Position numbers and translations under genes: made by a program. The notes below the pieces were generated by a model that was not told the DNA's origin, did not search any database, and was given only the letters and a program-made list of their open reading frames with translations. DNA of 64,000 nucleotides from CAYPHY01 sp964410625. GTDB lineage: Bacteria > Chloroflexota > Anaerolineae > Promineifilales > Promineifilaceae. The stretch lies in the NCBI GenBank assembly GCA_964410625.1, contig CAYPHY010000012.1, positions 1 to 64,000 on the forward strand, read 5' to 3'. Numbering within the stretch: position 1 is the first letter of the stretch; each line of letters starts with the position of its first letter. Shown here piece after piece: positions 1 through 8,103 of the stretch.

Positions 1-26
1 TCATTGTCTCATTGTTCATTGCTTCA

Positions 27-1127
27 TCACGCATAGAGCCGGTAGAAGCGGAAGAAAAAGTTGTCAATTGGCAACACTTCTACTTTACGGAAGCCCGCTT
101 CCTGTGCATAGCGGCGGAGTGTTTCCGTTCGCATCACCGTGCCGGTAGCGGCCGATGGCGCCTCGGCCATTCCCACCGGCAGACAGTGGAGAATGCTCCA
201 ACCATACATCATCCATTCTACCTCGTTCCCTTCCGGCGTGAAAGTATCGCCCACACGCTCATCCACAACGATGACCGTCCCCTTCTCACCGGCCAAACGG
301 CGCATGGTACGCAGGGCGGCAACGGGATTGCCCATGTCGTGGACACACTCAAAGGCGGTCACCAGGTCATAGCGGCCGATCAACGATGGATCAGCGGCAT
401 CCCGTTCGTGGAAGTTAAGACGGCCGTTCATCTGGTAATCGGCCGCATGATCCCGTGCCATCTCAATCGAAGGGGCATCGAGGTCAAAACCATCAACACG
501 GGCATTGGGATAAGCGCGGGCCATACCAATGCTCGACCAACCGACGCCACAGCCAATGTCGGCAATCAACGCTGGTGGATCAGCCTGTAAGCGGGAATGA
601 ACATCGGGAATGGCCGGTAGCCACTCCGTCCCTAACTGCTGGAGGAACATGGTGCGGTTCATATTGCCCTGTCCCACTCGTAAATCATGGCCGTAGTCGG
701 CATAGGGAACGCCGCCACCTTGTTTATAAGCCTTGAGCAAGGCATCGAGCGGCCGTGTGGCGGCAACAGCCAACTGGCTAAGCGGGGCGAGGTAGTTGAG
801 GCTCTCCCGGTCGGTTAAAACTTCGGCATAGGCGGCCGGCAAGCGGAAACAGCGCCCGGCTGCTGGCGCAGCGTGGTCCTCAACCTCCAGAATGCCATAG
901 ACGGTTTGTTGTTCAAGCCATTCGCGGGCATAGCGTTCGTTGGTGCGTGTGCGGGCTGCCAGTTCGGCCGAAGTGGCCGCGCCACCGGTTGCCAAAGCGT
1001 GATAATAGCCCAACTGGTCACCGATGTAGATTGAAAAAATATCAAACAAACCTCTAGTCGAATCGAGCATCCGCTCCAAAAAGCCGTCGCGTTGTTGTGT
1101 TTCTTCAGGGGTAAGCGTTATGTCCAT
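27..1127 (-). CDS. Class I SAM-dependent methyltransferase with N-terminal winged helix
   Basis: A 366-aa protein. Residues about 20-100 look like the dimerisation/winged-helix domain that precedes the catalytic domain in small-molecule O-methyltransferase-like enzymes such as the Rv2258c type. The Rossmann methyltransferase domain starts near residue 185 with motif I (IADIGCGVGWSS), followed by an acidic motif II (DGFDLD) and FECVHDMGNP in the region of motif IV. It should transfer a methyl group from SAM to an unknown small molecule in the cytoplasm. The ATG is preceded by AGGAG at a good distance. The gene is divergent from the MerR regulator across a block of tandem palindromes. The family call is solid but the substrate cannot be read from sequence. 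Confidence 0.85.
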   Translation of the reverse strand: MDITLTPEETQQRDGFLERMLDSTRGLFDIFSIYIGDQLGYYHALATGGAATSAELAARTRTNERYAREWLEQQTVYGILEVEDHAAPAAGRCFRLPAAYAEVLTDRESLNYLAPLSQLAVAATRPLDALLKAYKQGGGVPYADYGHDLRVGQGNMNRTMFLQQLGTEWLPAIPDVHSRLQADPPALIADIGCGVGWSSIGMARAYPNARVDGFDLDAPSIEMARDHAADYQMNGRLNFHERDAADPSLIGRYDLVTAFECVHDMGNPVAALRTMRRLAGEKGTVIVVDERVGDTFTPEGNEVEWMMYGWSILHCLPVGMAEAPSAATGTVMRTETLRRYAQEAGFRKVEVLPIDNFFFRFYRLYA

Positions 1128-1150
1128 CTGGTTTTCTCCTAATCCGTGGT

Positions 1151-1249
1151 GCGATTTGATAAATCGCAGAGCGATTGACTAAATCGCAGAGCAATTGACT
1201 AAATCGTATGGGCGATTGACCAAATCACAGAGTGATTGACCAAATCGCG
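1151..1249. repeat. Tandem 20-21 bp palindromic repeats between divergent genes
   Basis: About four and a half head-to-tail units with consensus AAATCGCAGAGCGATTGACT begin at 1161, 1181, 1201 and 1222, with partial units on each side. Each unit contains a small dyad (AATCGC-AGA-GCGATT). The unit at 1222 carries paired changes (AATCAC/GTGATT) that preserve the dyad, while the unit at 1181 breaks it. The block lies between the methyltransferase and MerR-type genes. It could be a multi-site operator or a structured repeat. Confidence 0.75.
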
Positions 1250-1365
1250 CTACGTATGATGCCTGATTTGCAATATATCCCCTTTCACTCTTGTTGTGAT
1301 CGGCCGATGGTTGGTTTTTGCCCTGTCAAAAGTTAGATTGATCCAATTTTGGCCTATCTTTGTTC

Positions 1366-1396
1366 TTGACTCTCCCATCGTGGCAAGGTGTAGAAT
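1366..1396 (+). promoter_or_regulatory. MerR-type promoter with 19-bp spacer
   Basis: TTGACT at 1366-1371 and TAGAAT at 1391-1396 are separated by exactly 19 bp, the over-long spacing typical of promoters activated by MerR-family regulators. TTGACTCTCCC resembles BmrR/TipA-class operators as I recall them. The expected transcription start falls at or just before the ATG at 1404, so the mRNA would be nearly leaderless. Autoregulation is inferred. Confidence 0.6.
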
Positions 1397-1403
1397 CAGG
1401 GAG

Positions 1404-2282
1404 ATGTTTAAGATCGGCGAGTTTGCTCAATTCACCCGTGTCTCGGTAAAGATGTTGCGCCACTATGATGAGTTGGGGCTTCTCAAGCCGGTGCGCGTGG
1501 ACCAGGAGAGTGGCTACCGTTATTACTCGGCCGATCAGCTCCCGCGCCTCAATCGCATTATCGCCCTCAAAGACCTGGGCTTTTCCCTGCCGCAGATCGG
1601 CCGCCTGCTCGACGAAAAGCTGTCGGCCGAGGAGTTGCGTGGCATGTTGCGGCTGAAGCGGGCGGAAGTGGAACAACAGATGCTGGCCGAACAGCAACGG
1701 CTAGAGCGAATCGAAGCCCGCTTGCAACTGATTGAACAGGAAGCGGCCGAACCCCACTATGAAGTCGTCATCCGTCCGATAGACGCTTTTCTGGTAGCCT
1801 CCATGCGCCAACCATCGAACGGTGAAAAGTCTATTCCCTCTCTATTTGAACAGTTGGAAGCGCATGTGGCGCGTTACCGGGCGCGGGCGGCCGCACCACC
1901 GCTGACCATTTACCACACCTCCGGCAACCATGCGCCCAGCGACCACACAACAAACGAAGAGGAGGAAGCCATTGATGTTGAAGTGGCGGTCCCGATCAAC
2001 GCGCCGTTGCCGGTGGCCGAGCAGGTGACAGTGCGAGCGTTGAAGGGGATTCCAGCGGCCGCCTGCGTGGTCCACACCGGCAGCTATGAGACACTCGATC
2101 AGGCGGCGGCCGTGCTCCTACGCTGGATCGAAACGCACGATTATGAAGTGGCCGGGCCAATGCGCGAGGTCTATTTGCGCTTCGGGGCGGATAACGAGGG
2201 GTACATCTTACCGGCGGCCTACCTGGCGGCCGAGGAACGGGAGTTTGTGACGGAGTTGCAAATCCCAGTCAGCAAAAAGTAA
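1404..2282 (+). CDS. MerR family transcriptional regulator with GyrI-like effector domain
   Basis: A 292-aa regulator. The N-terminus is a classical MerR winged helix (MFKIGEFAQFTRVSVKMLRH, then YDELGLL and SGYRYY), followed by a dimerisation coiled coil at about residues 75-115. The C-terminal half resembles the GyrI-like/AraC-type effector-binding domain of BmrR-class regulators. The start is placed at ATG 1404 because the MerR fold begins there and the 19-bp-spacer promoter lies just upstream; an upstream in-frame extension has no support. It probably senses a hydrophobic or cationic small molecule and may control itself and the divergent methyltransferase. The stop codon lies inside a CAGT-type repeat. 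Confidence 0.85.
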   Translation: MFKIGEFAQFTRVSVKMLRHYDELGLLKPVRVDQESGYRYYSADQLPRLNRIIALKDLGFSLPQIGRLLDEKLSAEELRGMLRLKRAEVEQQMLAEQQRLERIEARLQLIEQEAAEPHYEVVIRPIDAFLVASMRQPSNGEKSIPSLFEQLEAHVARYRARAAAPPLTIYHTSGNHAPSDHTTNEEEEAIDVEVAVPINAPLPVAEQVTVRALKGIPAAACVVHTGSYETLDQAAAVLLRWIETHDYEVAGPMREVYLRFGADNEGYILPAAYLAAEEREFVTELQIPVSKK

Positions 2283-2352
2283 GCAGCCGGCAGTGGACAG
2301 TTGCCAGTACCAAGTAACAAGTCTACCTGCTGACAACTGGCTGCTGCGCACT
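2275..2352. repeat. Degenerate CAGT-type heptamer repeat
   Basis: This is intergenic sequence of the GTAAGCAG / GGCAGTGG / CAAGTAAC type, ending in CTGACAACTGGCTGCTG. It starts at the stop codon of the MerR gene (AAG TAA GCAG) and stops just before the ribosome-binding site of the aldo/keto reductase. It is one copy of a family found throughout the window. Confidence 0.6.
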
Positions 2353-2369
2353 AAATCAAAGGAGAAAAG

Positions 2370-3410
2370 ATGCGTTACAAGTTATTAGGCAAAAGTGGAT
2401 TGCGCGTCTCAGAACTATCGCTGGGGACGATGACATTTGGCGAGGATTGGGGTTGGGGGGCATCACGAGAGGAAAGCCGCAGGATTTTTGATCGCTTTGC
2501 GGAGGCGGGGGGCAACTTCATTGACACCGCCTGCAACTATACGGAAGGGAGCAGCGAGCGTCTTGTGGGCGATTTTGTCTCCGGCAACCGCGATTATTTT
2601 GTGGTGGCGACGAAGTATTCGCTGCGGCCGAACAGTGCCAACCCAAAAGACCCCAACGCCGGAGGCAACGGCCGCAAAAACTTGATCCGCTCCGTCGAAA
2701 ACAGTTTACAACGGCTGAACAGCGATTATATTGACCTGCTCTATCTCCATATGTGGGACTTCACCACACCAATTGCAGAAGTGATGCGTGGATTGGATGA
2801 TCTGGTGCGGTCGGGGAAGGTGTTGTATGTTGCTTTTTCGGATACGCCAGCGTGGATTGTGTCTTATGCCGTTGGACTGGCGGAGCAACATGGCTGGGCG
2901 CGGCCGGTGGCGTTGCAACTGCCATACAGTGTAGGGAGTCGCGACCCGGAGCGCGACCTCATCCCCATGGCGGCCGAATTGGACATCACCGTCACCGCCT
3001 GGGGCCTCTTGGCCGGTGGGGTGCTGACGGGCAAGTACAACCAGGATACGGCCGAACCACGACGTTATGAGGGAGCATCAGAGCGGGCGAAAACGATGGC
3101 TGAACGGATTCAGGCGATTGCCAGGGAGGTCGGCCGCACCCCGGCACAGGTGGCGATCAATTGGGTGCGCCAGCGTCCGACAAAAATTATCCCCATTCTC
3201 GGAGCGCGGACCGAGCAGCAGATGGTGGAGAATTTGGGGGTATTGGATTTTGAGTTGTCGGCCGATTGCCTGGCGCAATTGGATTCGCTGTCTGATTTTC
3301 GCCTGGGCTTCCCCATGGCCTTCCTCAACGACGACGAGGTGCGCAGTCTACTCTTCGGCGAAACGTTCGACTTATTAGATAACCACCACAATCCATACCT
3401 GATCGCATGA
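2370..3410 (+). CDS. Aldo/keto reductase
   Basis: A 346-aa NAD(P)H-dependent oxidoreductase with a TIM-barrel AKR fold. The catalytic tetrad is visible: Asp52 and Tyr57 (FIDTACNY), Lys82 (VATKYS) and His127 (LLYLHMWD). The C-terminal cofactor-binding segment (IIPILGARTEQQMVEN) is typical. The start ATG follows AAAGGAGAA at a good distance. The length matches the YajO/Tas-like branch. The substrate is probably a carbonyl compound but cannot be specified. It is convergent with the retropepsin-like gene, with only 7 bp between the stop codons. Confidence 0.9.
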   Translation: MRYKLLGKSGLRVSELSLGTMTFGEDWGWGASREESRRIFDRFAEAGGNFIDTACNYTEGSSERLVGDFVSGNRDYFVVATKYSLRPNSANPKDPNAGGNGRKNLIRSVENSLQRLNSDYIDLLYLHMWDFTTPIAEVMRGLDDLVRSGKVLYVAFSDTPAWIVSYAVGLAEQHGWARPVALQLPYSVGSRDPERDLIPMAAELDITVTAWGLLAGGVLTGKYNQDTAEPRRYEGASERAKTMAERIQAIAREVGRTPAQVAINWVRQRPTKIIPILGARTEQQMVENLGVLDFELSADCLAQLDSLSDFRLGFPMAFLNDDEVRSLLFGETFDLLDNHHNPYLIA

Positions 3411-3417
3411 AGGAAAT

Positions 3418-3810
3418 TTATTGATTTGGCCCTATCGCCGATATATTGAGATTCGCTAAATCAATGTGGGCGCTTGTAGCTAACAGGAAATCCATGCCAA
3501 TAATCCCGTCAAGCTCAAATCCATAGGCCATAGCGCCCACTTCAATCTCAAAGTTACTGACAATCAAACCGTTTAGCTCAAGCTGATCAACGCGCTTGCT
3601 AAAAACGAATTCTGTACCGCCAACGCCTCGAATCCGATGTATCAAATCATCGGATTCAGGATAGATCCCAATCGTCAATACTTTTTCAATCGGAAAGATG
3701 GTGCTGGCGGAACCCGTATCTAGTAAAACATTGTTGAAAACTAAGGACTGGCCGCGAAACCTTAGTGTAACTGTAACAAAAGGCAAACCGTACTGTAAGC
3801 GGATGTTCAT
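3418..3810 (-). CDS. Retropepsin-like aspartic protease (clan AA)
   Basis: A 130-aa single-domain protein with the active-site motif LLDTGSAST and a later hydrophobic GIIGMDFL segment, as in retroviral-type aspartic proteases that act as dimers. No signal peptide is visible, so it should be cytoplasmic. The start is set at ATG 3810, whose A is shared with the TAA stop of the upstream small gene (TAATG), so the pair is translationally coupled. Its target is unknown. The fold call is fairly secure; activity is inferred from the DTGS motif. Confidence 0.75.
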   Translation of the reverse strand: MNIRLQYGLPFVTVTLRFRGQSLVFNNVLLDTGSASTIFPIEKVLTIGIYPESDDLIHRIRGVGGTEFVFSKRVDQLELNGLIVSNFEIEVGAMAYGFELDGIIGMDFLLATSAHIDLANLNISAIGPNQ

Positions 3811-4070
3811 TATAATCCGCGAACACCTATCCAATGACGCTCAGTAATATCAAGCGAAATTCGATCTGTGTGTAAGACGTATAGTTCCCGTTCTGGTGCA
3901 GTACGATGAAGCTGAACGTACCGTTGAATGGCTTCGACCGAATTAGGAAAGGTAGCCAGAACAGCTAAGTCGTCCAAAATACGCTTATCACCATCCGAAT
4001 GCGCTTGAATAGCCTCGACCAGCAACCATTGTTGCCGGTGCTGCCTACGAATCTCTTCCCAAGTCATCAT
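3810..4070 (-). CDS. Hypothetical protein coupled to the retropepsin-like protease
   Basis: An 86-aa soluble, mostly helical protein that I cannot assign to a family. It starts with MMTWEEIRRQHRQQW and ends with HWIGVRGL; the last third reads like beta strands (RELYVLHTDRISLDIT). It is the first gene of a two-gene unit, its stop overlaps the protease start by one base, and a perfect 10-bp palindrome lies 47 bp upstream. It may be a partner, regulator or substrate of the protease. Confidence 0.6.
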   Translation of the reverse strand: MMTWEEIRRQHRQQWLLVEAIQAHSDGDKRILDDLAVLATFPNSVEAIQRYVQLHRTAPERELYVLHTDRISLDITERHWIGVRGL

Positions 4071-4116
4071 TATTTTCCTTAACCGAATCCGGCTGAATCA
4101 CTACCCTTGCAAATCT

Positions 4117-4140
4117 ATTGTAGTAGGATTCTACTACAAT
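4117..4140. promoter_or_regulatory. Perfect 10-bp palindrome, operator candidate
   Basis: ATTGTAGTAG-GATT-CTACTACAAT is a perfect inverted repeat with a 4-nt loop. It sits just upstream of the protease two-gene unit and just downstream of the HAD gene stop at 4145, both on the minus strand. No run of U follows in the minus direction, so an operator for the two-gene unit is more likely than an intrinsic terminator. Confidence 0.55.
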
Positions 4141-4144
4141 GGCA

Positions 4145-4846
4145 TTAATTTTTTCCCAGCTTACTGAGCAACATCGGTAATTCACTCAAGCTATTTACTT
4201 CAAAAAAGTGGTCTTGTGTCTCCTGTGGCGGCTCGATCATCTCATAGGCCCAGGTCAGGTCGTTGGGGATGTGGACGGCCGTGCCGCCAATAGCGATCAC
4301 CGGCAAAATATCAGAGCGCATCGAGTTGCCGATCATCATAAAACGGTGTGGCTCGACGCCTAGCCGCTTGAGGATCGTTGAGTAGGTGTCCGGCGACTTG
4401 TCGCTGACCACTTCTACATGGTCAAAGTAAGGCGCGAGGCCGGACTGGGTCACTTTGGCCTGTTGGTGGAGCAGGTCGCCCTTCGTGATCAAGACCAGAC
4501 GATAAGCCTTTGACAGTTCGGCCAGCGTCTCCTCCACCTCATCGAATAACTCCACATCGGCCGCCAACATCTCCTTGCCAATATTCAACAAGCCCTGAAT
4601 TTCCTCGCCAGTGACACGGCCGTCGGTCAGCAGGATCGACGTTTCAATCAGCGAGAGGATAAAACTCATCACCCCAAAGCCGAAGTAGGGCAAGTTACGC
4701 CGCTCCGTCTGCTCGATCAGATCATCTACCGAGTCGGGAACGTGGTGGGCATGGAGGATTTGGCGGAATTTGAGCCGCGCTTCCAGGTAAAAGCGTTCAT
4801 TGTGCCAGAGGGTATCATCAGCGTCGAAAGCGATTAGATCAAACAT
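4145..4846 (-). CDS. HAD family hydrolase
   Basis: A 233-aa haloacid dehalogenase superfamily phosphatase. Motif I is FDADDTLW (nucleophile and acid/base Asp). Motif II is around LVLITKGD, motif III is a Lys near VVSDKSPD, and motif IV is MIGNSMRSD. The helical cap lies between motifs I and II. I place the start at ATG 4846 rather than the in-frame TTG at 4882, because that TTG is the first part of a TTGACA -35 element. The product is a cytoplasmic phosphatase of unknown substrate. Confidence 0.85.
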   Translation of the reverse strand: MFDLIAFDADDTLWHNERFYLEARLKFRQILHAHHVPDSVDDLIEQTERRNLPYFGFGVMSFILSLIETSILLTDGRVTGEEIQGLLNIGKEMLAADVELFDEVEETLAELSKAYRLVLITKGDLLHQQAKVTQSGLAPYFDHVEVVSDKSPDTYSTILKRLGVEPHRFMMIGNSMRSDILPVIAIGGTAVHIPNDLTWAYEMIEPPQETQDHFFEVNSLSELPMLLSKLGKN

Positions 4847-4853
4847 GGGGGGA

Positions 4854-4882
4854 ATTGTGGACAGGAGATTGTGAATTGTCAA
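4854..4882 (-). promoter_or_regulatory. Promoter of the HAD hydrolase gene
   Basis: On the minus strand, TTGACA (4882-4877) is followed after 17 bp by CACAAT (4859-4854). The predicted start site lies within a few bases of the ATG at 4846, giving a nearly leaderless transcript. The -35 is perfect and the -10 matches at four of six positions. Confidence 0.5.
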
Positions 4883-4904
4883 TGTATTTTTTAGTCAGCA
4901 ACCG

Positions 4905-5684
4905 TTGCCTGTGCTAAAATTCACAAAGCTTATAGGGGCGTTGAATCACTTGACAACGACGGACGAAGAGCAGGAAGTAACGGCTGAGGAGCAGCAAACG
5001 GTAGATTCGAGCAGTGCGCCCGCGAAGAGACGGGGCGTGATTGTGATTGTCGCCATCCTGGTGCTGATAATTGGATTAGGCGCAATTAACTGGTTGTTTC
5101 CGGCCCAAAGTTCACAAGCAGAGATCGAACAGGGGACAGCACTTACCCAAACCGGAGGAGAGGAATTGGCAGAAGCCAGTGGGCCAACAACGCTTACCCC
5201 TCCCCTGTTGGGTTTGGCAACGCCGTGGGGGGTGATCGGCCGCGATAATCAATCCCAATCTCAATCTCAATCCACGGCCCCCCCCTCTTCGACTGCCCAG
5301 GCAGCAACACCTGCACCTCCTCCAGCGGTCACGGTCGAGCTGCCCGCTGAAGCGATGGTCCAGTTATTGGGGCCACCAGCTAACAGCAGCTTTCGACTTG
5401 ACGATCCCGTTTCTTTTTATTGGGATTGGCCGCTTGCCCTGGGGCCAAACCAGCGATTTGCGGTTTATCTGCGTGCCGGTAGCGATGAGTGGTTGCTTGG
5501 GGCAGTAGAGCACAACAATCTAGGCTCCGCTTATCGGCTGCGGGCAGAGCTGACGGAACTGGTTAGTCAGCCCGCCCAATATGAGTGGCTGGTTAGACTG
5601 GAGTTGCTGCCGGAAGGGGATGGCGATCGGCCGCAACCCCTGAGAGAAAGCGAAATTCGGCCGTTATTGTTACTTGGTGATTAA
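4905..5684 (+). CDS. Single-pass membrane protein with extracytoplasmic Ig-like domain
   Basis: About 259 aa. A short acidic cytoplasmic N-terminus is followed by one membrane segment (about residues 44-64, VIVIVAILVLIIGLGAINWL), a low-complexity Ser/Gln/Pro linker at about residues 110-145, and a beta-rich domain to the end. The last domain matches the one in the adjacent pseudokinase in pattern: PPANSSFRLDDPVSFYW here and APASNRQFTRNDQINFNW there, each followed by QRFAVYL or ERFTVYI. The start is uncertain: TTG 4905 or GTG 4911, with no clear ribosome-binding site. It probably works at the cell surface with the following genes. Confidence 0.65.
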   Translation: MPVLKFTKLIGALNHLTTTDEEQEVTAEEQQTVDSSSAPAKRRGVIVIVAILVLIIGLGAINWLFPAQSSQAEIEQGTALTQTGGEELAEASGPTTLTPPLLGLATPWGVIGRDNQSQSQSQSTAPPSSTAQAATPAPPPAVTVELPAEAMVQLLGPPANSSFRLDDPVSFYWDWPLALGPNQRFAVYLRAGSDEWLLGAVEHNNLGSAYRLRAELTELVSQPAQYEWLVRLELLPEGDGDRPQPLRESEIRPLLLLGD

Positions 5685-5750
5685 AAAAGCACATATTTTC
5701 ATCTGATCGTGCAGCTTTTGGCGTGTTTTCGTCGCTCAGGCGTAGGATAA

Positions 5751-5786
5751 TTCACCCAGCGTGAATTGCAAAATTGTGTGTATAAT
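5751..5786 (+). promoter_or_regulatory. Putative promoter of the surface island, with short dyad
   Basis: A perfect TATAAT at 5781-5786 lies about 118 bp upstream of the pseudokinase start. The -35 region is poor but overlaps a small dyad TTCAC-CCAGC-GTGAA (5751-5765), which could be an activator or repressor site. The long leader ends in a small hairpin, GCGGA-TTCGGG-TCCGC, just before the start codon. Confidence 0.4.
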
Positions 5787-5903
5787 AGTAAGCTTGAAAG
5801 GTTCAGGGGACCGTGTATAGGCCAACGCCGAAACGAAACTCAGCCGGACTGCCCTTGAATCAAGTTTTGGGAAGCGGATTCGGGTCCGCCAAAATTGCTA
5901 AAC

Positions 5904-7802
5904 ATGTTGACGCACGAGCAGGAAAGTCTTTCCGGGCAACAGATCGGGAACTATGAGATCGTGGAGCTAATTGCTGCACGCAAGGTGAGCGATCTCTATC
6001 TAGCGAGAGATATTAAACTAGACCGCCTCGTTTATTTAGAGGTATTGCGGACGACGGCCGATGAGGACGCCGACCTTGCCGCGCGGTTCCAGCGGCGCAT
6101 GGAAAGCGTCTCGCAGCTTAAAGACGACGGCATCGCCCTGGTCAGTGACATTGACTTTACCGAAGACAACCTGCCTTATGCGGTCATCGAATATTTCCCG
6201 GCCACGACGCTTGCTGCCAAGTTAGAAACATTAAATGAGAACGAAGAGCTGCTGCCGGTGATTGAGTCGCTGCGGCTGGCGCAGCAAATTGCCCAGGCGC
6301 TTTCCGCGGCCCATTCAGTCGGTCTGGTGCACCACGATCTACGCCCGGAAAATATCATGCTGCGCGAAGACGGCACGCCGGTCTTGCTCGACCTGGGCGT
6401 GCCGATTGTGGTCACGGCCGACTCCGTACTCAACGCCACTGACGGCGATGTGATCCATTATGCCTCGCCGGAAGAGCTGGAAGGCAAGACGATCGGCCGC
6501 CGCAGCAACATCTACTCCCTCGGCGTCATCCTCTATGAGTTGCTGGCCGGGCACCGGCCAAAGCTCCCCACCCTGCCCTATGACATCTTCCCCCAGGCCA
6601 ACATGCCCAAGGAAGAACCGCTGGAGGAAGCGCGAGAGGGGTTGGCAGGTGAAACCTACCGGCTCGTACGCAACTGCTTGTGGCGGCAGGAGTGGAGCCG
6701 CTTCGAGACGGCCGAAGAGCTGATCACCGCTATTGAAACGGCGATCCTGGCCGAGCAAGAGTTACCGAAGACACCCGCTTGGACTGGCAACCGGCGACGT
6801 TCGATCTATGCGCTGATGCCAATTGCCATCATTGCGCTGTTGGTGCTGGGCTTTCTGGTCGTGCGTAATAGTCTGGGCAGTAATAACAACGACCCCCAAC
6901 CAACCGAACCGGCCACCACGACCGCCCAGGGGCTTGGCGACGAAATAACGGCCACGCCGAGGACAGATAGCGAGGCTACCACGACTCGCTCACCTATCGG
7001 CGATAGCATTCGCATGGGTGCCCCCGCTTCTAATCGCCAATTTACCCGCAACGACCAGATCAACTTCAACTGGTTTTGGCTCAATGTCTTAAATCCTGGC
7101 GAACGCTTCACCGTCTATATCCTCGATGGAGAGGATGAATACCGCATTGAACCCAGCCTCATTGAGCCGGACAGTGATGATACCTACCGGCTGACTGTGA
7201 ATGCGGCCGATATTCCTACGAACTCAACCGACCTGGCCTGGCAGGTGCGCCTGGAAGACATCAGCAGCGGCGAGGTGCGGGTCTTAGTGACCAGCAACAC
7301 CATTCCCTTTACGATTATCGCCAGCACCCCAACAGCCACAGCAACCCCTTCGCGCACGCCAACGGGGACGGCGACGCCAACGGCAACCCCCTCGCAAACG
7401 GCAACGGTCTCGTCTTGTGTCCCTTCGCCGCCATCCGATTGGGTACTCTACAGCGTTCAATTGGGTGATTCGGTGGCCGGTCTGGCGGAAGAACGGAACA
7501 TCACACCGGAATTCGTTATGTCGGTAAACTGCCTGGAAGATGATGAGTTGAGTATCAACCAACAACTTTACTTACCGCCTCTGCCGGTGACGCCAACACA
7601 ACAACCGCCACCGACGCAGCCATCGGGCGGAGGAGTGACGGCCGTGCCGCCTGATCCGACGGATACGCCGGGGTCACAGCCACCGCCACCACCACCGCCA
7701 CCACCCGATCCGACGGACACGCCGGAACCGGAACCTGAACCGCCGACCAGCACGCCGCCATCGCCGCCGACCCCAACCGAGCCGGCCCCGCCACCGCCAT
7801 AG
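5904..7802 (+). CDS. Membrane-anchored pseudokinase with Ig-like and LysM domains
   Basis: About 632 aa. A cytoplasmic Ser/Thr-kinase-like domain (about 15-290) is followed by one membrane segment (about 298-320), an Ig-like domain, a LysM domain and a proline-rich tail. The kinase fold is recognisable from HHDLRPENIML, LLDLG, ASPEE and YSLGVILYELL. The glycine-rich loop is absent, however, the VAIK lysine is Glu (LVYLEVL), and the helix-F Asp is Asn (SNIYSLGV), so ATP phosphotransfer is doubtful. The LysM domain (YSVQLGDSV ... NCLEDDELSINQQLYLPP) should bind peptidoglycan, and Cys residues flank it. The start at ATG 5904 is preferred over TTG 5895. It heads a run of surface-protein genes and may be an inside-outside sensor or scaffold. 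Confidence 0.8.
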   Translation: MLTHEQESLSGQQIGNYEIVELIAARKVSDLYLARDIKLDRLVYLEVLRTTADEDADLAARFQRRMESVSQLKDDGIALVSDIDFTEDNLPYAVIEYFPATTLAAKLETLNENEELLPVIESLRLAQQIAQALSAAHSVGLVHHDLRPENIMLREDGTPVLLDLGVPIVVTADSVLNATDGDVIHYASPEELEGKTIGRRSNIYSLGVILYELLAGHRPKLPTLPYDIFPQANMPKEEPLEEAREGLAGETYRLVRNCLWRQEWSRFETAEELITAIETAILAEQELPKTPAWTGNRRRSIYALMPIAIIALLVLGFLVVRNSLGSNNNDPQPTEPATTTAQGLGDEITATPRTDSEATTTRSPIGDSIRMGAPASNRQFTRNDQINFNWFWLNVLNPGERFTVYILDGEDEYRIEPSLIEPDSDDTYRLTVNAADIPTNSTDLAWQVRLEDISSGEVRVLVTSNTIPFTIIASTPTATATPSRTPTGTATPTATPSQTATVSSCVPSPPSDWVLYSVQLGDSVAGLAEERNITPEFVMSVNCLEDDELSINQQLYLPPLPVTPTQQPPPTQPSGGGVTAVPPDPTDTPGSQPPPPPPPPPDPTDTPEPEPEPPTSTPPSPPTPTEPAPPPP

Positions 7803-8103
7803 GGTAGGGATGCAAAGAGTGGAGGAGTAGATGGGTGACTACTCCTGCCAGGACTGTTGCAACTCGGCTGTTGCCAGGAAGGCTGAGTTTTCACCTCATT
7901 TTTACCGTTTTGAAGGTCGATCAAGTGGTAAGATATACGCCATAACCTCGCGAAACGCGCTGTTGGCAGCACTGTTTTGGCTTTTTCGTGTGGTAGTCTG
8001 GTCGCGCAAGTGCGTGGCCGCACCAAACATGAAGTGGGAAAGGCCGAATGTGCAAGAATGGGCGTAATCATAGAATGCGAGGCGCGTTGTGGAGAGGAGC
8101 AGC
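7803..8103. other. Intergenic region with short hairpin
   Basis: About 300 bp lie between the pseudokinase and the first giant surface protein. The only clear structure is GGAGTAG-(8 nt)-CTACTCC at 7824-7845, a possible weak terminator without a U tract. Open frames here show no recognisable protein features. No strong promoter is visible, though TTGAAG, 17 bp, ATATAC around 7908-7936 is a weak candidate. Confidence 0.4.

Noticed and set aside
1151..1249. CRISPR array
   Set aside because: Units are 20-21 bp head to tail with no unique spacers, and no cas genes are near.
7831..8067. A 78-codon plus-strand frame between the first pseudokinase and the first surface protein
   Set aside because: Starts inside a hairpin, has no recognisable features, and overlaps the leader of the next gene.
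7568..8071. Glycine/serine-rich minus-strand frame opposite the pseudokinase tail
   Set aside because: It is the antisense reading of the proline-rich tail (CCG/CCA codons) and not a gene.
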